This document shows, one piece after another, positions 37,773-47,879 of a stretch of DNA of 64,000 nucleotides. Within the stretch, counting starts at the first letter, position 1. Each line of letters starts with the position of its first letter. Both the position numbers and the translations under genes were made by a program. Origin of the DNA: Streptomyces verrucosisporus (lineage in GTDB: Bacteria; Actinomycetota; Actinomycetes; Streptomycetales; Streptomycetaceae); NCBI RefSeq assembly GCF_017114865.1, contig NZ_JADEYH010000011.1, positions 1-64,000 on the forward strand, written 5' to 3'. The notes below the pieces were generated by a model that was given only the letters and a program-made list of their open reading frames with translations, was not told where the DNA came from and ran no database searches.

Positions 37773-39131
37773 TCAGCCCAGCGCCGACTTGACCTCGTCC
37801 GCCAGCCGCTCGGCCACCGCGCGGGCCTGCTCCAGGTCCGCGGCCTCGACCATCACCCGCACCAGCGGCTCGGTGCCGGAGGAGCGCAGCAGCACCCGGC
37901 CGGTCTCGCCCAGCTCCTTCTCGGCCTCGTTCACGGCGGTGGCCAGCCGGGCCGAGGAGGAGACCCGGGTCTTGTCCACGTCCCGCACGTTGACCAGCAC
38001 CTGCGGCAGGCGCCGCATCACGCCCGCCAGCTCGGCCAGCGGCCGGCCGGTGGCGGCCACCCGCGCGGCCAGCATCAGACCGGTCAGGGTGCCGTCGCCG
38101 GTGGTGGCGTGGTCCAGCACGATCACGTGCCCGGACTGCTCTCCGCCCAGCGAGTAGCCACCGCGCTTCATCTCCTCCAGCACGTAGCGGTCGCCGACCG
38201 CCGTCTGGAGCAGCTCGACGCCCTCGCGCTCCATGGCGAGCTTGAAGCCGAGGTTGGACATCACCGTGGCCACCACGGTGTTCCCCCGCAGCGCGCCGGC
38301 GTCCTTCATGCCCAGGGCCAGCACGCTGAGGATCTGGTCGCCGTCGATCTCCTCGCCGGCCGCGTCCACGGCCAGGCAGCGGTCGGCGTCGCCGTCGTGG
38401 GCCACGCCCAGGTCGGCGCCGTGCTCGACGACGGCCGCGCGCAGCCCGGCGAGGTGGGTGGAGCCGCAGCCGTCGTTGATGTTGAGCCCGTCGGGCTCGG
38501 TGGCGATGGTGACCACCTCGGCGCCCGCCCGCGCGAACGCCTCCGGGGAGACCCGCGCCGCCGCGCCGTGCGCGCCGTCGATGACGACCTTGAGCCCGTC
38601 GAGCCGGTTGGGCAGGACGCCGACGAGGTGGGCGACGTACTTGTCGAAGCCCTCGTCGTACTCCTTGACCCGGCCCACCCCGGCGCCCGTCGGGCGGTCC
38701 CAGGGCTCGCCGGAGGCGTGCTCGCGGTAGGTCCGCTCGATACGGTCCTCCAGTTCGTCGGCGAGCTTGTGTCCGCCGCGGGCGAAGAACTTGATGCCGT
38801 TGTCGGGCATGGGGTTGTGGCTGGCGGACAGCATCACACCCAGGTCGGCGCCGAGCGCGCCGGTCAGGTACGCCACGGCCGGGGTCGGCAGCACGCCCAC
38901 CCGCAGCACGTCCACGCCCGCGCTGGCCAGCCCGGCCACCACGGCGGCCTCCAGGAACTCCCCGGACGCGCGCGGATCACGTCCGACCACCGCCACCGGG
39001 CGATGGCCCTTGAACGTACCCGCCTCGGCGAGCACGTGCGCCGCCGCGACCGACAGACCGAGCGCCATTTCGGCGGTCAGGTCGGCGTTGGCGACTCCGC
39101 GCACACCGTCCGTACCGAAGAGTCGTCCCAC
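37773..39131 (-). CDS. glmM: Phosphoglucosamine mutase
   Basis: Converts glucosamine 6-phosphate to glucosamine 1-phosphate for UDP-GlcNAc. It has 452 residues. The start [15 protein letters not shown] is the family N-terminus, and GTG 39131 has GGAGGAA just upstream. The phosphoserine loop is [14 protein letters not shown] (Ser near residue 103), metal loop AHDGDADRC, and the C-terminal phosphate-binding [14 protein letters not shown]. It is transcribed after rpsI, with a terminator in between. Confidence 0.97.
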   Translation of the reverse strand: MGRLFGTDGVRGVANADLTAEMALGLSVAAAHVLAEAGTFKGHRPVAVVGRDPRASGEFLEAAVVAGLASAGVDVLRVGVLPTPAVAYLTGALGADLGVMLSASHNPMPDNGIKFFARGGHKLADELEDRIERTYREHASGEPWDRPTGAGVGRVKEYDEGFDKYVAHLVGVLPNRLDGLKVVIDGAHGAAARVSPEAFARAGAEVVTIATEPDGLNINDGCGSTHLAGLRAAVVEHGADLGVAHDGDADRCLAVDAAGEEIDGDQILSVLALGMKDAGALRGNTVVATVMSNLGFKLAMEREGVELLQTAVGDRYVLEEMKRGGYSLGGEQSGHVIVLDHATTGDGTLTGLMLAARVAATGRPLAELAGVMRRLPQVLVNVRDVDKTRVSSSARLATAVNEAEKELGETGRVLLRSSGTEPLVRVMVEAADLEQARAVAERLADEVKSALG

Positions 39132-39295
39132 CGTGGTTCCTCCGAGTTCCGAGCTGAGCTCCGGGCCTGCCGAGGCCCGGTCGATCCAGATATACGCCCC
39201 TTGGCGGCGGATGCGGCACGGCCGTGACCGCGGCATGCCGACGGTCGCCCCACCGGACGCGCCGGTCCGGGGGCGAGTGGTGGCCCGAAGACGAA

Positions 39296-39329
39296 CGCCC
39301 CGACGCACCGTGACGGTGCTGTCGGGGCG
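39296..39329 (-). terminator. Rho-independent-type terminator after rpsI
   Basis: CGCCCCGAC pairs with GTCGGGGCG, and inside it GCACCG pairs with CGGTGC around loop TGA, with one unpaired base. Free energy must be high. It lies 46 bp past the rpsI stop and should end the rplM-rpsI transcript before glmM. Confidence 0.83.
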
Positions 39330-39374
39330 CTCATCAGCGGATCCCAGGGATTCCAGCGGACAGCGAGGCGCTGA

Positions 39375-39878
39375 TCAACGCTTGCTGTACTGGGTGCCCT
39401 TGCGGGCCTTCTTCAGACCGGCCTTCTTCCGCTCGACCGCGCGGGCGTCGCGGGTCAGGAAGCCGGCCTTCTTCAGCGGGCCGCGGTTGTTCTCCACGTC
39501 CGCCTCGTTCAGGGCGCGGGCCACGCCCAGGCGCAGCGCGCCGGCCTGGCCGGAGACGCCACCGCCGCTGATGCGGGCGACGACGTCGTAGCGGTTGTCC
39601 AGCTCCAGAACCTTGAACGGCTCGTTGACTTCCTGCTGGTGCACCTTGTTCGGGAAGTAGGCCTCCAGGGTGCGGCCGTTGATCTTCCACTGGCCGCTGC
39701 CCGGCACGATGCGCACGCGGGCGATGGCGTTCTTCCGGCGCCCGGTGCCGGCGCCCGGCTGGGGCTCACCGAAACGGGACGCGAGGGACTCGGTGGTGTA
39801 CTCCTCGACGCCCTCGGGGGTCTCGGTGGTGTACTGCTCGACCTCTTCGATCGGGGTCTCGGCGGTGGTCTCGGCCAC
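39375..39878 (-). CDS. rpsI: 30S ribosomal protein S9
   Basis: Small-subunit protein of 167 residues whose C-terminal tail ([11 protein letters not shown]) reaches the P-site tRNA. The core begins near [19 protein letters not shown]; the first 45 residues form an acidic Glu/Thr extension, usual in actinobacteria. GTG start with AAGGAGA upstream. It is 40 bp behind rplM in the rplM-rpsI operon. Confidence 0.97.
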   Translation of the reverse strand: MAETTAETPIEEVEQYTTETPEGVEEYTTESLASRFGEPQPGAGTGRRKNAIARVRIVPGSGQWKINGRTLEAYFPNKVHQQEVNEPFKVLELDNRYDVVARISGGGVSGQAGALRLGVARALNEADVENNRGPLKKAGFLTRDARAVERKKAGLKKARKGTQYSKR

Positions 39879-39918
39879 GGTTCTCCTTAAGCTCTCTTCA
39901 GTCTTGGTTGTGGCCGGA

Positions 39919-40362
39919 CTACTGCGCGACCTGGGTGATCTCGAACGGGACCGGCTGCTGGGCGCCGTGCGGGTGGTTCTCACCCGCGTAGACCTTCAGC
40001 TTCGAGAGCATCTGGCGGCCCAGGGAGTTCTTCGGGAGCATGCCCTTGACGGCCTTCTCCACGGCCTTCTCCGGGTTGTTCCTCAGCAGGTCGTCGTAGC
40101 GGACGGACCGCAGACCGCCGGGGTAGCCGGAGTGGCGGTAGGCCAGCTTCTGGGTCCGCTTGTTGCCGGAGAGGTGCACCTTGTCGGCGTTGATGATGAT
40201 GACGAAGTCACCAGCGTCAACGTGCGGCGCGTACACCGGCTTGTGCTTGCCCCTCAGAAGGGTGGCGGCCTGGGTGGCCAGACGGCCCAGGACGACGTCG
40301 GTGGCGTCGATGACGTGCCACTGGCGCTGGACGTCGCCGGGCTTGGGGCTGTACGTACGCAC
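39919..40362 (-). CDS. rplM: 50S ribosomal protein L13
   Basis: Early-assembly large-subunit protein of 147 residues, with the conserved [33 protein letters not shown] and [17 protein letters not shown] start. The operon promoter lies about 180 bp upstream, leaving a leader of about 170 nt that could regulate translation, though no known leader motif was recognised. Confidence 0.98.
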   Translation of the reverse strand: MRTYSPKPGDVQRQWHVIDATDVVLGRLATQAATLLRGKHKPVYAPHVDAGDFVIIINADKVHLSGNKRTQKLAYRHSGYPGGLRSVRYDDLLRNNPEKAVEKAVKGMLPKNSLGRQMLSKLKVYAGENHPHGAQQPVPFEITQVAQ

Positions 40363-40540
40363 GGTCGTAGCCTTCGCTTCTTCAGTGAGTGTTTCCTGAC
40401 AAGGTCACCGGAGATCACGACAGCCCTGACCGCACTCCGGTGACGCAAGCCGGTGCGGGTCGCTGGTCATCGTCCTGGTGGACCAGGCGTAACGGCCTCT
40501 CACGTGAGAACGAGCAAGCCAATACGCACAACGAACCAGC

Positions 40541-40570
40541 AGGATACCGGCCGTCCTCCGCACGGGTCAA
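40541..40570 (-). promoter_or_regulatory. rplM-rpsI promoter
   Basis: On the minus strand TTGACC, an 18-bp spacer and TATCCT form a good principal-sigma promoter. It stands 70 bp past the ABC-F stop codon, in an A/T-richer gap that contains no gene, and points toward rplM. Confidence 0.7.
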
Positions 40571-40640
40571 AACACCCCCTCCCGGCGGAGCGCCGGGCCC
40601 GGCGCGGGGCCCGCGGGTGCCGCCTCCCGCGGCGGGCGTG

Positions 40641-42260
40641 TCAGCGCGCCCGCGCCACCCGCCCCTCGCTCCAGACCGGCTCCGGCGCCTCACGCACCCG
40701 CCCGTCCGCGCCGAAGACCAGGAAGCGGTCGAAGGAGCGGGCGAACCAGCGGTCGTGCGTCACCGCCAGCACCGTCCCCTCGTACGCCTCCAGCCCCTGC
40801 TGGAGCGCCTCGGCGCTCTCCAGGTCCAGGTTGTCGGTCGGCTCGTCCAGCAGCAGCGCCGTCGATCCGGCCAGCTCCAGCAGCAGGATCTGGAAGCGGG
40901 CCTGCTGGCCGCCCGAGAGCTTCCCGAAGGGCTGCTCGGCCTGGCGGTCCAGCTCGTAGCGGCGCAGCGCGGACATCGCCGCGCCCCGGTCCTTCGCGTG
41001 CTCGGTCCACAGGACGTCCAGCAGGGTGCGCCCCTCCAGCTCGGGATGGGCGTGGTTCTGGGCGAAGTGGCCGGGGACCACCCGGGCGCCCAGCTTCCAC
41101 TCGCCGGTGTGGGCGACGTCGCCCCCGGCCAGCAGCCGCAGGAAGTGCGACTTGCCCGAGCCGTTGGAGCCCAGCACCGCGACCCGCTCGCCGTAGAAGA
41201 CCTCCAGGTCGAACGGCTTCATCAGCCCGGTCAGCTCCAGACCGGCACAGGTGACCGCCCGCACCCCGGTGCGCCCGCCGCGCAGCCGCATCCGGATGTC
41301 CTGCTCGCGCGGCGGCTCCTGCGGCGGGCCGGCCTCCTCGAACTTCCGCAGCCGGGTGCGGGCCGCCTGGAGCCGGGAGGCGAGCCCGTCGTTGTAGGCG
41401 GCCTTCTGCTTGAGGGTGTTCACCAGTTTCCTCAGCTGCGCGTGCTGCTCGTCCCAGCGCCGCCGCAGCTCCTCGAAGCGGGCGAAGCGCTCCTTGCGGG
41501 CCTGGTGGTAGGTGGCGAAGCCGCCGCCGTGCACCCACACGTCCGATCCGGCCGGGCCCGGCTCCACGCTGACGATCCTCCGCGCCGCCCGGGCCAGCAG
41601 CTCGCGGTCGTGGGAGACGAACAGGACCGTCTTGCGGGTCTCGGCCAGCCGCTCCTCCAGCCAGCGCTTGCCGGGAACGTCGAGGTAGTTGTCCGGCTCG
41701 TCCAGCAGCAGCACCTCGTCCGGGCCGCGCAGCAGCGCCTCCAGCACCAGCCGTTTCTGCTCGCCGCCCGACAGGGTCCGCACCCGCCGCCACTGCGCCT
41801 TGTCGTACGGGACGCCGAGGGCGGCGGTGGTGCACACGTCCCAGGCGGTCTCGGCCTCGTAGCCGCCGGCCTCCGCCCAGTCCGCCAGCGCCTGCGCGTA
41901 ACCCATCTGGGCGGCCTCGTCGTCGACCTCCATGATCCTCAGCTCGGCGGCGTCCACCGCCTCCGCCGCCTGGCGCACCCGCGGCCGGGCCACCGAGATC
42001 AGCAGGTCGCGCACCGTGCGTTCGTCCCGGACCGAACCCACGAACTGCGGCATCACCCCGAGCCCGCCGCCGACGGTCACCGTGCCGCCGTGCGGCCTCA
42101 GCTCGCCGGCGATCAGCCGCAGCAGCGTCGTCTTCCCGGCCCCGTTGGCGCCCACCAGGGCCACCACCGAGCCCTCCCCCACCCGGAACGAGACATCGCC
42201 GAGCAGCACCCTCCCGTCGGGCAGGTAGTACTCCAGGTGCGCGGCCTCGACGTGTCCCAT
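40641..42260 (-). CDS. ABC-F family ATPase
   Basis: Soluble twin ABC protein of 539 residues without membrane segments; ABC-F proteins act on the ribosome, as translation factors or antibiotic-protection proteins. Both ATPase halves are complete: Walker A LVGANGAGKTTLL and LGSNGSGKSHFL, signatures LSGGEQKR and LSGGQQAR, and Walker B LLLDEPDNYLD and LLLDEPTDNLD. The helical interdomain linker (about 230-300) is Arg/Lys/Gln-rich. GGAGG abuts the ATG at 42260. Its role in resistance or translation cannot be decided from sequence. Confidence 0.93.
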   Translation of the reverse strand: MGHVEAAHLEYYLPDGRVLLGDVSFRVGEGSVVALVGANGAGKTTLLRLIAGELRPHGGTVTVGGGLGVMPQFVGSVRDERTVRDLLISVARPRVRQAAEAVDAAELRIMEVDDEAAQMGYAQALADWAEAGGYEAETAWDVCTTAALGVPYDKAQWRRVRTLSGGEQKRLVLEALLRGPDEVLLLDEPDNYLDVPGKRWLEERLAETRKTVLFVSHDRELLARAARRIVSVEPGPAGSDVWVHGGGFATYHQARKERFARFEELRRRWDEQHAQLRKLVNTLKQKAAYNDGLASRLQAARTRLRKFEEAGPPQEPPREQDIRMRLRGGRTGVRAVTCAGLELTGLMKPFDLEVFYGERVAVLGSNGSGKSHFLRLLAGGDVAHTGEWKLGARVVPGHFAQNHAHPELEGRTLLDVLWTEHAKDRGAAMSALRRYELDRQAEQPFGKLSGGQQARFQILLLELAGSTALLLDEPTDNLDLESAEALQQGLEAYEGTVLAVTHDRWFARSFDRFLVFGADGRVREAPEPVWSEGRVARAR

Positions 42261-42314
42261 CCTCCGACTGTGAACGCGCCGACGGCCCCGCGGCAAGCGA
42301 ATAAGATGCGGGGC

Positions 42315-43232
42315 ATGAGCTTTGGGCAGGGGGGGCCGGGCTGGGGCCCGGGAGGACCGTCCGGACAGCCGGGGCCGCCGGGGCAACCGGGGCCGTTCGG
42401 GCAGCCTGGGCGGTCCGGGCCGCCGGAGCCGTCCACACCGGACTGGGCGGCACTCGCCGAGCGCAGCGAGCGTGCCCGCGCCCGGCGCCGCCGCTGGCTG
42501 ATGATCGGCGGCGGGGCGGTGGCCACCGCCGTCGTCGCCGCGATCGTCGCGGTCGCCGTCGTCAACGAGGGCGGCTCGGGCCCCGGCCCCGCCGCCTCGG
42601 ACTCCCCGGCGCCGTCGGCCTCCGAGACCCCGCCGCCCGACCCGGAGCAGCCGGAGCCCACCTTCTCCTCCGAGCCGCCTCCCCCGCCGCCGGACCCGCG
42701 GGACTTCCTCTCCAGCGCCGAGAAGGACACCGCCCCGCTCGGCGCCGGCACACTCTTCCCCGGCGACTCGATGAAGGCCAACGGCCGCACCTACGACAAG
42801 GGCGCCACGGCCTCCACCAAGAGCTGCGCCTCCGGCACCCAGGGCGCGCTCGGAGCGGTGCTGGCGGACAACGGCTGCCGCGAGCTGATCCGGGTGACGT
42901 ACGTGCGCGAGGGGGTGGCGGTCACCGTCGGCGTCGCGGTCTTCGACGACGCCGAGGCCGCGGGCAAGGCCAAGGAGCAGTCCCGGCCCAACGTCGCCTC
43001 ACTGCCCGGCTCGGGCGTGCCCACCTTCTGCCGGGGCGGCGTGACCTGCCGCACCTCCGCCAACGCGCTGGGCCGCTACGCGTACTTCACCATCTCCGGC
43101 TACACCAGCGGCAAGGACGTCACCGCCTCCGAGACCGCCGCCCGCCGGGCCGGCCTGGACGCGGCCGACTTCGCCTTCGCCCGCATCCTCGAGCGCGGCC
43201 AGGAGCAGGCGGCGGCCTCGGTCACCGGCTGA
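42315..43232 (+). CDS. Membrane-anchored extracytoplasmic protein with Pro-rich linker
   Basis: Protein of 305 residues. A cytoplasmic Gly/Pro/Gln-rich N-terminus (about 1-50) and Arg cluster lead into one transmembrane helix (GGAVATAVVAAIVAVAVV). A Ser/Pro/Glu linker of about 50 residues and an outer domain of about 185 residues follow. The outer domain has four Cys (KSCASG, NGCREL, TFCRGGVTCR), perhaps forming two disulfides. No enzyme motif is seen. A second in-frame ATG lies 9 bp upstream. It is divergent from the ABC-F gene. Confidence 0.85.
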   Translation: MSFGQGGPGWGPGGPSGQPGPPGQPGPFGQPGRSGPPEPSTPDWAALAERSERARARRRRWLMIGGGAVATAVVAAIVAVAVVNEGGSGPGPAASDSPAPSASETPPPDPEQPEPTFSSEPPPPPPDPRDFLSSAEKDTAPLGAGTLFPGDSMKANGRTYDKGATASTKSCASGTQGALGAVLADNGCRELIRVTYVREGVAVTVGVAVFDDAEAAGKAKEQSRPNVASLPGSGVPTFCRGGVTCRTSANALGRYAYFTISGYTSGKDVTASETAARRAGLDAADFAFARILERGQEQAAASVTG

Positions 43233-43273
43233 CCCGTGGCCCTGGACCGGGCGAGCCGGTCCAGGGCCACGGG
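43233..43273. terminator. Perfect 18-bp bidirectional terminator
   Basis: CCCGTGGCCCTGGACCGG pairs exactly with its complement across the loop GCGAG. It starts one base after the stop of the plus-strand gene and ends 10 bp from that of the D,D-carboxypeptidase. Confidence 0.9.
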
Positions 43274-43283
43274 CATCTCGGGA

Positions 43284-44222
43284 TCAGTCCCGCTGTGCTC
43301 CCGCCGGGAGCGTGCGCAGCGTCACCTTCGTGGCCGTCTTCCGCTCGAAGGACCAGTCGAGCATCCTCGTCGCGTCCCGGTAGCGGTCGGAGCTGTTCAG
43401 GATCACTCCGACGACCGTGCGCTTGTCACGCGTCGCCGCGAAGACCAGGCAGGGGCCGGCCTTGGAGCCCGTACCGGTCTTGATGCCGATCACGCCCTTG
43501 TACGAGCCGAGCAGCTTGTTGGTGTTGTACCAGGTGTAGGTGCGGCCGTTGGTCGCCTTCTGGACGGTCCTGGTCGCCTTGACCACCGCCCTGAACGTGG
43601 AGTTCCCCAGCGCGTGCCGCGCCAGCTTCGCCATGTCGCGGGGGGTCGAGTAGTTCTTGCCACTCTTGGGGATGCCGTCGAAGGAGTCGAACTTCGTGTT
43701 CTTCATCCCCAGACCGGCGGCCTTCTTGTTCATCTTGGAGATGAACGACTTGGTGCGGGCGGCCGTCGTGCTCCCGCTGCCGAAGGTGTCGGCCAGCGCG
43801 TACGCCGCGTCGCAGCCGGAGGGCAGCATCATCCCGTACAGCAGCTGGCGCACCGTGAGCTTGTCGCCCGTCTTCAGGTCCGCGGTGCTGGCCCCGTACT
43901 TGGTCACGTAGTCGCGGTAGGCCTTCTTCACCGTGACCTTGCGGTTCAGGTCGACGCCCTTGGTGGTCACCACGACCGCCGCGGCCATGATCTTGGTGGT
44001 GCTGGCCATCTCCCTCCGGGTGTCGGCGCCCTTGCCCCACAGGGGCTTGTCGGGCCCGCTGTCCAGCAGGAAGGCACCCTTGGCCGCTATCCCGGACGGT
44101 CCCCCGGCCGCCTGGGCGGGTGCCGCCGTCGGGCCCGCCAGGAGTACGGCGCAGGCGGCCGCCAGCACCACGCCCGCCCTGCGGATCCCCCTTGTACGAA
44201 GTCTCAATGGACGCTCCGTCAT
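43284..44222 (-). CDS. D-alanyl-D-alanine carboxypeptidase (secreted low-molecular-mass PBP)
   Basis: Exported S11-type enzyme of 312 residues that trims the last D-Ala from peptidoglycan stem peptides. The signal peptide (RRAGVVLAAACAVLLAGPTAAPAQA) is followed by the serine hydrolase motifs SxxK (S74-TTK), SGC at 135-137 in place of the standard SxN, and KTG at 248-250. There is no C-terminal membrane helix, so it is secreted or wall-bound. No Shine-Dalgarno sequence is evident. Confidence 0.93.
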   Translation of the reverse strand: MTERPLRLRTRGIRRAGVVLAAACAVLLAGPTAAPAQAAGGPSGIAAKGAFLLDSGPDKPLWGKGADTRREMASTTKIMAAAVVVTTKGVDLNRKVTVKKAYRDYVTKYGASTADLKTGDKLTVRQLLYGMMLPSGCDAAYALADTFGSGSTTAARTKSFISKMNKKAAGLGMKNTKFDSFDGIPKSGKNYSTPRDMAKLARHALGNSTFRAVVKATRTVQKATNGRTYTWYNTNKLLGSYKGVIGIKTGTGSKAGPCLVFAATRDKRTVVGVILNSSDRYRDATRMLDWSFERKTATKVTLRTLPAGAQRD

Positions 44223-44308
44223 CGTGGTCGACGGACCCGCGCGGCGCGGGCCCGACTACTGGACGGCCGAGCGGCACCGGCGGTTGCCCACCGGATCCGG
44301 CCAACCCG

Positions 44309-45172
44309 TCAGCAGCACCCCGCGCCCACACCCGCGCCCGGGAGGGTGCGGCGGTTGCGCGCCTCGGCGTTGCGCGCGGCCAGCAGTTCGTCGGCCGGGT
44401 AGCCGACCTCCTCCAGGGTGAGCCCGTGCGGCCGCACCACGTGCACCGCCGAGTCCCGCACCCCGGCCGCCAGCACCTGTCCCGGCCACGCCGGCGGGCG
44501 GTGCCCGTCGCCGACGAAGAGCAGGGCGCCCACCAGCGAGCGCACCATGTTGTGGCAGAAGGCGTCGGCGACCACCCGGGCCTCCACGGTGCCGTCGGGG
44601 CGCCGCCGCCAGCTCAGTTCCCTGAGCGTCCGTATGGTCGTCGCGCCCTCGCGCCGCTTGCAGTAGGCGGCGAAGTCGTGCTCACCCAGCAGGCGCTCGG
44701 CCGCCTCGTTCATGGCGTCCACGTCCAGCGGCCAGTCGTGCCACAGCACATGGCCGCGCCGGAGCGGGTCCACCCCTCCCGGGTGGTCGCAGACGCGGTA
44801 GGCGTAGCGGCGCCAGATCGCCGAGAAGCGCGCGTTGAAGTGGGGCGGGGCCGCACCGATCCGGTGCACCCGTACGTCGTGCGGCAGCCGCCCGGCCAGT
44901 CGGCGCAGCAGCCGTTCCCGGTGCGCCTCCCACAGGTCGGCGGGCAGGTCGGCGTGCGCCACCTGGCCGCGGGCGTGGACGCCCGCGTCGGTGCGGCCGG
45001 CGACCGTCAGCTCGAAGACCTCCTCCGAGCGGGTCACCACCCGCAGCGCGTCCTCCAGCTCACCCTGCACGGTGCGCCGCCCGCGCTGCCGCGCCCAGCC
45101 GGAGAACTTGCTGCCGTCGTACGACAGGTCCAGCCGGACCCGTACGTGTCCGGGCTCCACCTCGTCGCTCAC
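44309..45172 (-). CDS. truA: tRNA pseudouridine(38-40) synthase TruA
   Basis: Makes pseudouridine at positions 38-40 of many tRNAs. It has 287 residues with [16 protein letters not shown], the catalytic Asp in [17 protein letters not shown] (near residue 61), and [17 protein letters not shown]. It follows rplQ on the same strand after a terminator. The C-terminus ends in a short Gly/Cys tail. Confidence 0.96.
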   Translation of the reverse strand: MSDEVEPGHVRVRLDLSYDGSKFSGWARQRGRRTVQGELEDALRVVTRSEEVFELTVAGRTDAGVHARGQVAHADLPADLWEAHRERLLRRLAGRLPHDVRVHRIGAAPPHFNARFSAIWRRYAYRVCDHPGGVDPLRRGHVLWHDWPLDVDAMNEAAERLLGEHDFAAYCKRREGATTIRTLRELSWRRRPDGTVEARVVADAFCHNMVRSLVGALLFVGDGHRPPAWPGQVLAAGVRDSAVHVVRPHGLTLEEVGYPADELLAARNAEARNRRTLPGAGVGAGCC

Positions 45173-45229
45173 ACCGTGATCCTCTCGAAAAGCGCGTACA
45201 GCACGTACAGCGCGTGAAGCGCGTAAACG

Positions 45230-45271
45230 GCGGCGGACCCGCTCCCGGAAAGGGGGAGGCGGGTCCGCCGC
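45230..45271 (-). terminator. Hairpin terminator between rplQ and truA
   Basis: GCGGCGGACCCGC and its complement form a 13-bp stem with a 16-nt inner loop that itself has CCC/GGG pairing. It lies 35 bp past the rplQ stop. Just before it are imperfect repeats of GCGTACAGC/GCGTGAAGC. Confidence 0.7.
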
Positions 45272-45305
45272 GGTGTGCTCGGGATGCCCCGGAGCGGAGA
45301 ACGCC

Positions 45306-45860
45306 TCAGGCGTCCTTCTTCTCCTCGGACTTCTCCTCCGCGGGTGCCTCGGCCGCGGCCTCGGTCTCCTCGGCCGGGGCCTCGGCGGCCTCGTCCTTCG
45401 CGGCGTCCTTCTTGAGGTCCTTCACGGCCTCGTCGCCCGCGGCGTCCTTGGCCGTGCGCTTCGTGGCGGCCTCGGCCTCGCCGACGGCCTCCTGCTGCAC
45501 GGTCAGGGCCTCCACCAGCTCGATGACCGCCATGGGCGCGTTGTCGCCGCGGCGGTTGCCGATCTTGGTGATGCGGGTGTAACCGCCGGGGCGGTTCTCG
45601 TAGCGCGGGCCGATCTCGGTGAAGAGCGTGTGCACGACGCTCTTGTCGAGGATGGTGCGCATCACACGGCGGCGGTTGTGAAGGTCGCCCTTCTTCGCCT
45701 TGGTGATCAGACGCTCGGCCACCGGGCGCAGGCGGCGGGCCTTGGCCTCGGTGGTGGTGATGCGACCGTGCTCGAAGAGGGCGGTGGCGAGGTTCGCCAG
45801 CATGGCCTTCTCGTGCGCGGCGCCGCCGCCGAGGCGGGCGCCCTTGGTGGGCTTCGGCAT
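45306..45860 (-). CDS. rplQ: 50S ribosomal protein L17
   Basis: Large-subunit protein at the tunnel exit, 184 residues. The core (1-120) has [20 protein letters not shown] and [23 protein letters not shown]. The C-terminal 60 residues are an Ala/Glu/Lys-rich acidic extension, longer than in most bacteria but usual in Streptomyces. It is the last gene of the alpha operon, 205 bp behind rpoA; that gap holds no gene. Confidence 0.97.
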   Translation of the reverse strand: MPKPTKGARLGGGAAHEKAMLANLATALFEHGRITTTEAKARRLRPVAERLITKAKKGDLHNRRRVMRTILDKSVVHTLFTEIGPRYENRPGGYTRITKIGNRRGDNAPMAVIELVEALTVQQEAVGEAEAATKRTAKDAAGDEAVKDLKKDAAKDEAAEAPAEETEAAAEAPAEEKSEEKKDA

Positions 45861-46065
45861 GGTTGTCTCTCCTCGATGTCTGCACCGGCCGTATCAGGTA
45901 CCGGTGTCAGTGTCCGTACGGGCTTGTGCCCGCCGGAGCCGGGGCGTGCGACCGCACTCGCGCTCGGCCGTACGCTCCGGGAAACGTGGGCCGACCGGGC
46001 GCGGGCGGGTGCCGCGCCCGGTCGGGATGCCGGTGGGGACCGGCGTCGTTACCGCCGGGTGCCGG

Positions 46066-47088
46066 TCAGTACTGCTCGGTCTCGACGAAACCGGAGTCCG
46101 CGTCGTCGTCGGCGCCGAAGGCGTCGGCGGCGGCGGTCGGGTCGAATCCGGGCGGGCTGTCCTTGAGGGTCAGGCCCATGCCGGCCAGCTTCGCCTTGAC
46201 CTCGTCGATCGACTTGGCGCCGAAGTTGCGGATGTCGAGCAGGTCCGCCTCGGAGCGGGCCACCAGCTCGCCCACCGAGTGGATGCCCTCGCGCTTGAGG
46301 CAGTTGTAGGAGCGGACGGTCAGCTCCAGCTCCTCGATCGGCAGGGCCAGGTCGGCGGCGAGTGCGGCGTCCGTCGGGGACGGGCCCATGTCGATGCCCT
46401 CGGCGTCGACGTTCAGCTCGCGGGCCAGGCCGAACAGCTCGACCAGGGTCTTGCCGGCGGAGGCCATGGCGTCACGCGGACGCATGGACTCCTTGGTCTC
46501 GACGTCGACGATCAGCTTGTCGAAGTCGGTGCGCTGCTCGACACGGGTCGCCTCGACCTTGTAGGTGACCTTGAGGACCGGCGAGTAGATGGAGTCGACC
46601 GGGATGCGGCCGATCTCCTGGCCGGCCTGCTTGTTCTGCACGGCGGAGACGTAGCCGCGACCGCGCTCGACGGTCAGCTCCATCTCCAGCTTCCCCTTGC
46701 CGTTCAGCGTGGCGAGGACCAGGTCGGGGTTGTGCACCTCGACACCGGCCGGCGGGGCGATGTCGGCGGCGGTGACCAGACCCGGGCCCTGCTTGCGCAG
46801 GTACATCACGACCGGCTCGTCGTGCTCCGAGGAGACGACCAGGCTCTTGATGTTGAGGATCAGGTCGGTGACGTCCTCCTTGACGCCCGGCACGGTGGTG
46901 AACTCGTGCAGGACGCCGTCGATCCGGATGCTGGTCACGGCAGCACCGGGGATCGAGGACAGGAGCGTGCGGCGCAGGGAGTTTCCGAGGGTGTAGCCGA
47001 AGCCCGGCTCCAGCGGTTCGATCACGAACCGGGAACGGAACTCGTCCACGACCTCTTCGGTCAGTGAGGGGCGCTGAGCGATCAGCAT
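46066..47088 (-). CDS. rpoA: DNA-directed RNA polymerase alpha subunit
   Basis: Scaffold subunit of RNA polymerase, 340 residues. N-terminal dimerisation domain with [32 protein letters not shown], a flexible linker near residue 230, and the C-terminal domain with [16 protein letters not shown] and [16 protein letters not shown], which contacts activators and UP elements. It is followed by an acidic tail. It lies in the alpha operon between rpsD and rplQ. Confidence 0.99.
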   Translation of the reverse strand: MLIAQRPSLTEEVVDEFRSRFVIEPLEPGFGYTLGNSLRRTLLSSIPGAAVTSIRIDGVLHEFTTVPGVKEDVTDLILNIKSLVVSSEHDEPVVMYLRKQGPGLVTAADIAPPAGVEVHNPDLVLATLNGKGKLEMELTVERGRGYVSAVQNKQAGQEIGRIPVDSIYSPVLKVTYKVEATRVEQRTDFDKLIVDVETKESMRPRDAMASAGKTLVELFGLARELNVDAEGIDMGPSPTDAALAADLALPIEELELTVRSYNCLKREGIHSVGELVARSEADLLDIRNFGAKSIDEVKAKLAGMGLTLKDSPPGFDPTAAADAFGADDDADSGFVETEQY

Positions 47089-47225
47089 GGGGATGTGCCT
47101 CCAGTCTTCGGCAACCGCTATTTGATGCCGAGCACCGGGCGGGAGCCCGGTTTTCCACTACAAGGGTACGGGCGGTGCGGCCCGTGCGGGCCGCACCGCC
47201 CGTGACCGTGAGCCGGTACTCCGGA

Positions 47226-47852
47226 TTACTTGGAGTACAGCTCGACGATCAGCTGCTCCTGCACCTGGGTGTCGATCACCTGGCGCTCGGGCAGCGAGTG
47301 GACGAGGATCCGCATCTTCGACGGAATGGCCTCGAGCCACGCCGGTACCGTCTTGTCCCCGGCCTCCGCCTGCGCCACCTGGAAGGGGGTCAGGTTACGG
47401 GAGGAGGGGCGGACCTCGACGATGTCGTTGGGAGCGACGCGGGCCGACGGGATGTCGGTCTTGCGACCGTTCACCATGATGTGTCCGTGGCGGACGAGCT
47501 GGCGGGCGTGGTCGCGGGACTTGGCGAAGCCGGCCCGGTAGACCACGTTGTCCAGACGGGACTCCAGGATGCGGAGCAGGTTCTCACCCGTCTTGCCCTG
47601 CTTGCGGTTGGCCTCGTTGAAGTAACCGCGGAACTGCTTCTCGAGGACACCGTAGATGCGGGCGGCCTTCTGCTTCTCACGCTTCTGCAGCAGGTACTCG
47701 CTGTCCTTGGTGCGCCCGCGTCCGTGCTCACCCGGGGGGTAAGGACGGATCTCGATCGGGCACTTCGCGCTCTCGCACTTGGCTCCCTTGAGAAAGAGCT
47801 TCTGCTTCTCCCGACGGCAACGCTTGCAGTCGGCCCCGGTGTAACGCGCCAT
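47226..47852 (-). CDS. rpsD: 30S ribosomal protein S4 (zinc-binding form)
   Basis: Primary 16S-binding protein of 208 residues, with the S4 RNA-binding motif RLDNVVYRAGFAKSRDHARQLVRHGHIMVNG. Four Cys in the first 31 residues (CKRC and KCESAKC) form a zinc site, the C+ type. In some actinobacteria zinc-free paralogues of ribosomal proteins are kept elsewhere. It is 27 bp behind rpsK. Confidence 0.98.
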   Translation of the reverse strand: MARYTGADCKRCRREKQKLFLKGAKCESAKCPIEIRPYPPGEHGRGRTKDSEYLLQKREKQKAARIYGVLEKQFRGYFNEANRKQGKTGENLLRILESRLDNVVYRAGFAKSRDHARQLVRHGHIMVNGRKTDIPSARVAPNDIVEVRPSSRNLTPFQVAQAEAGDKTVPAWLEAIPSKMRILVHSLPERQVIDTQVQEQLIVELYSK

Positions 47853-47879
47853 GTTCGTGTATCTCCTACTTCTGCCGGA

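Noticed and set aside
45185..45230. Imperfect GCGTACAGC-type repeats after truA start
   Set aside because: Copies are few and diverged and lie next to a terminator; chance or slippage explains them.
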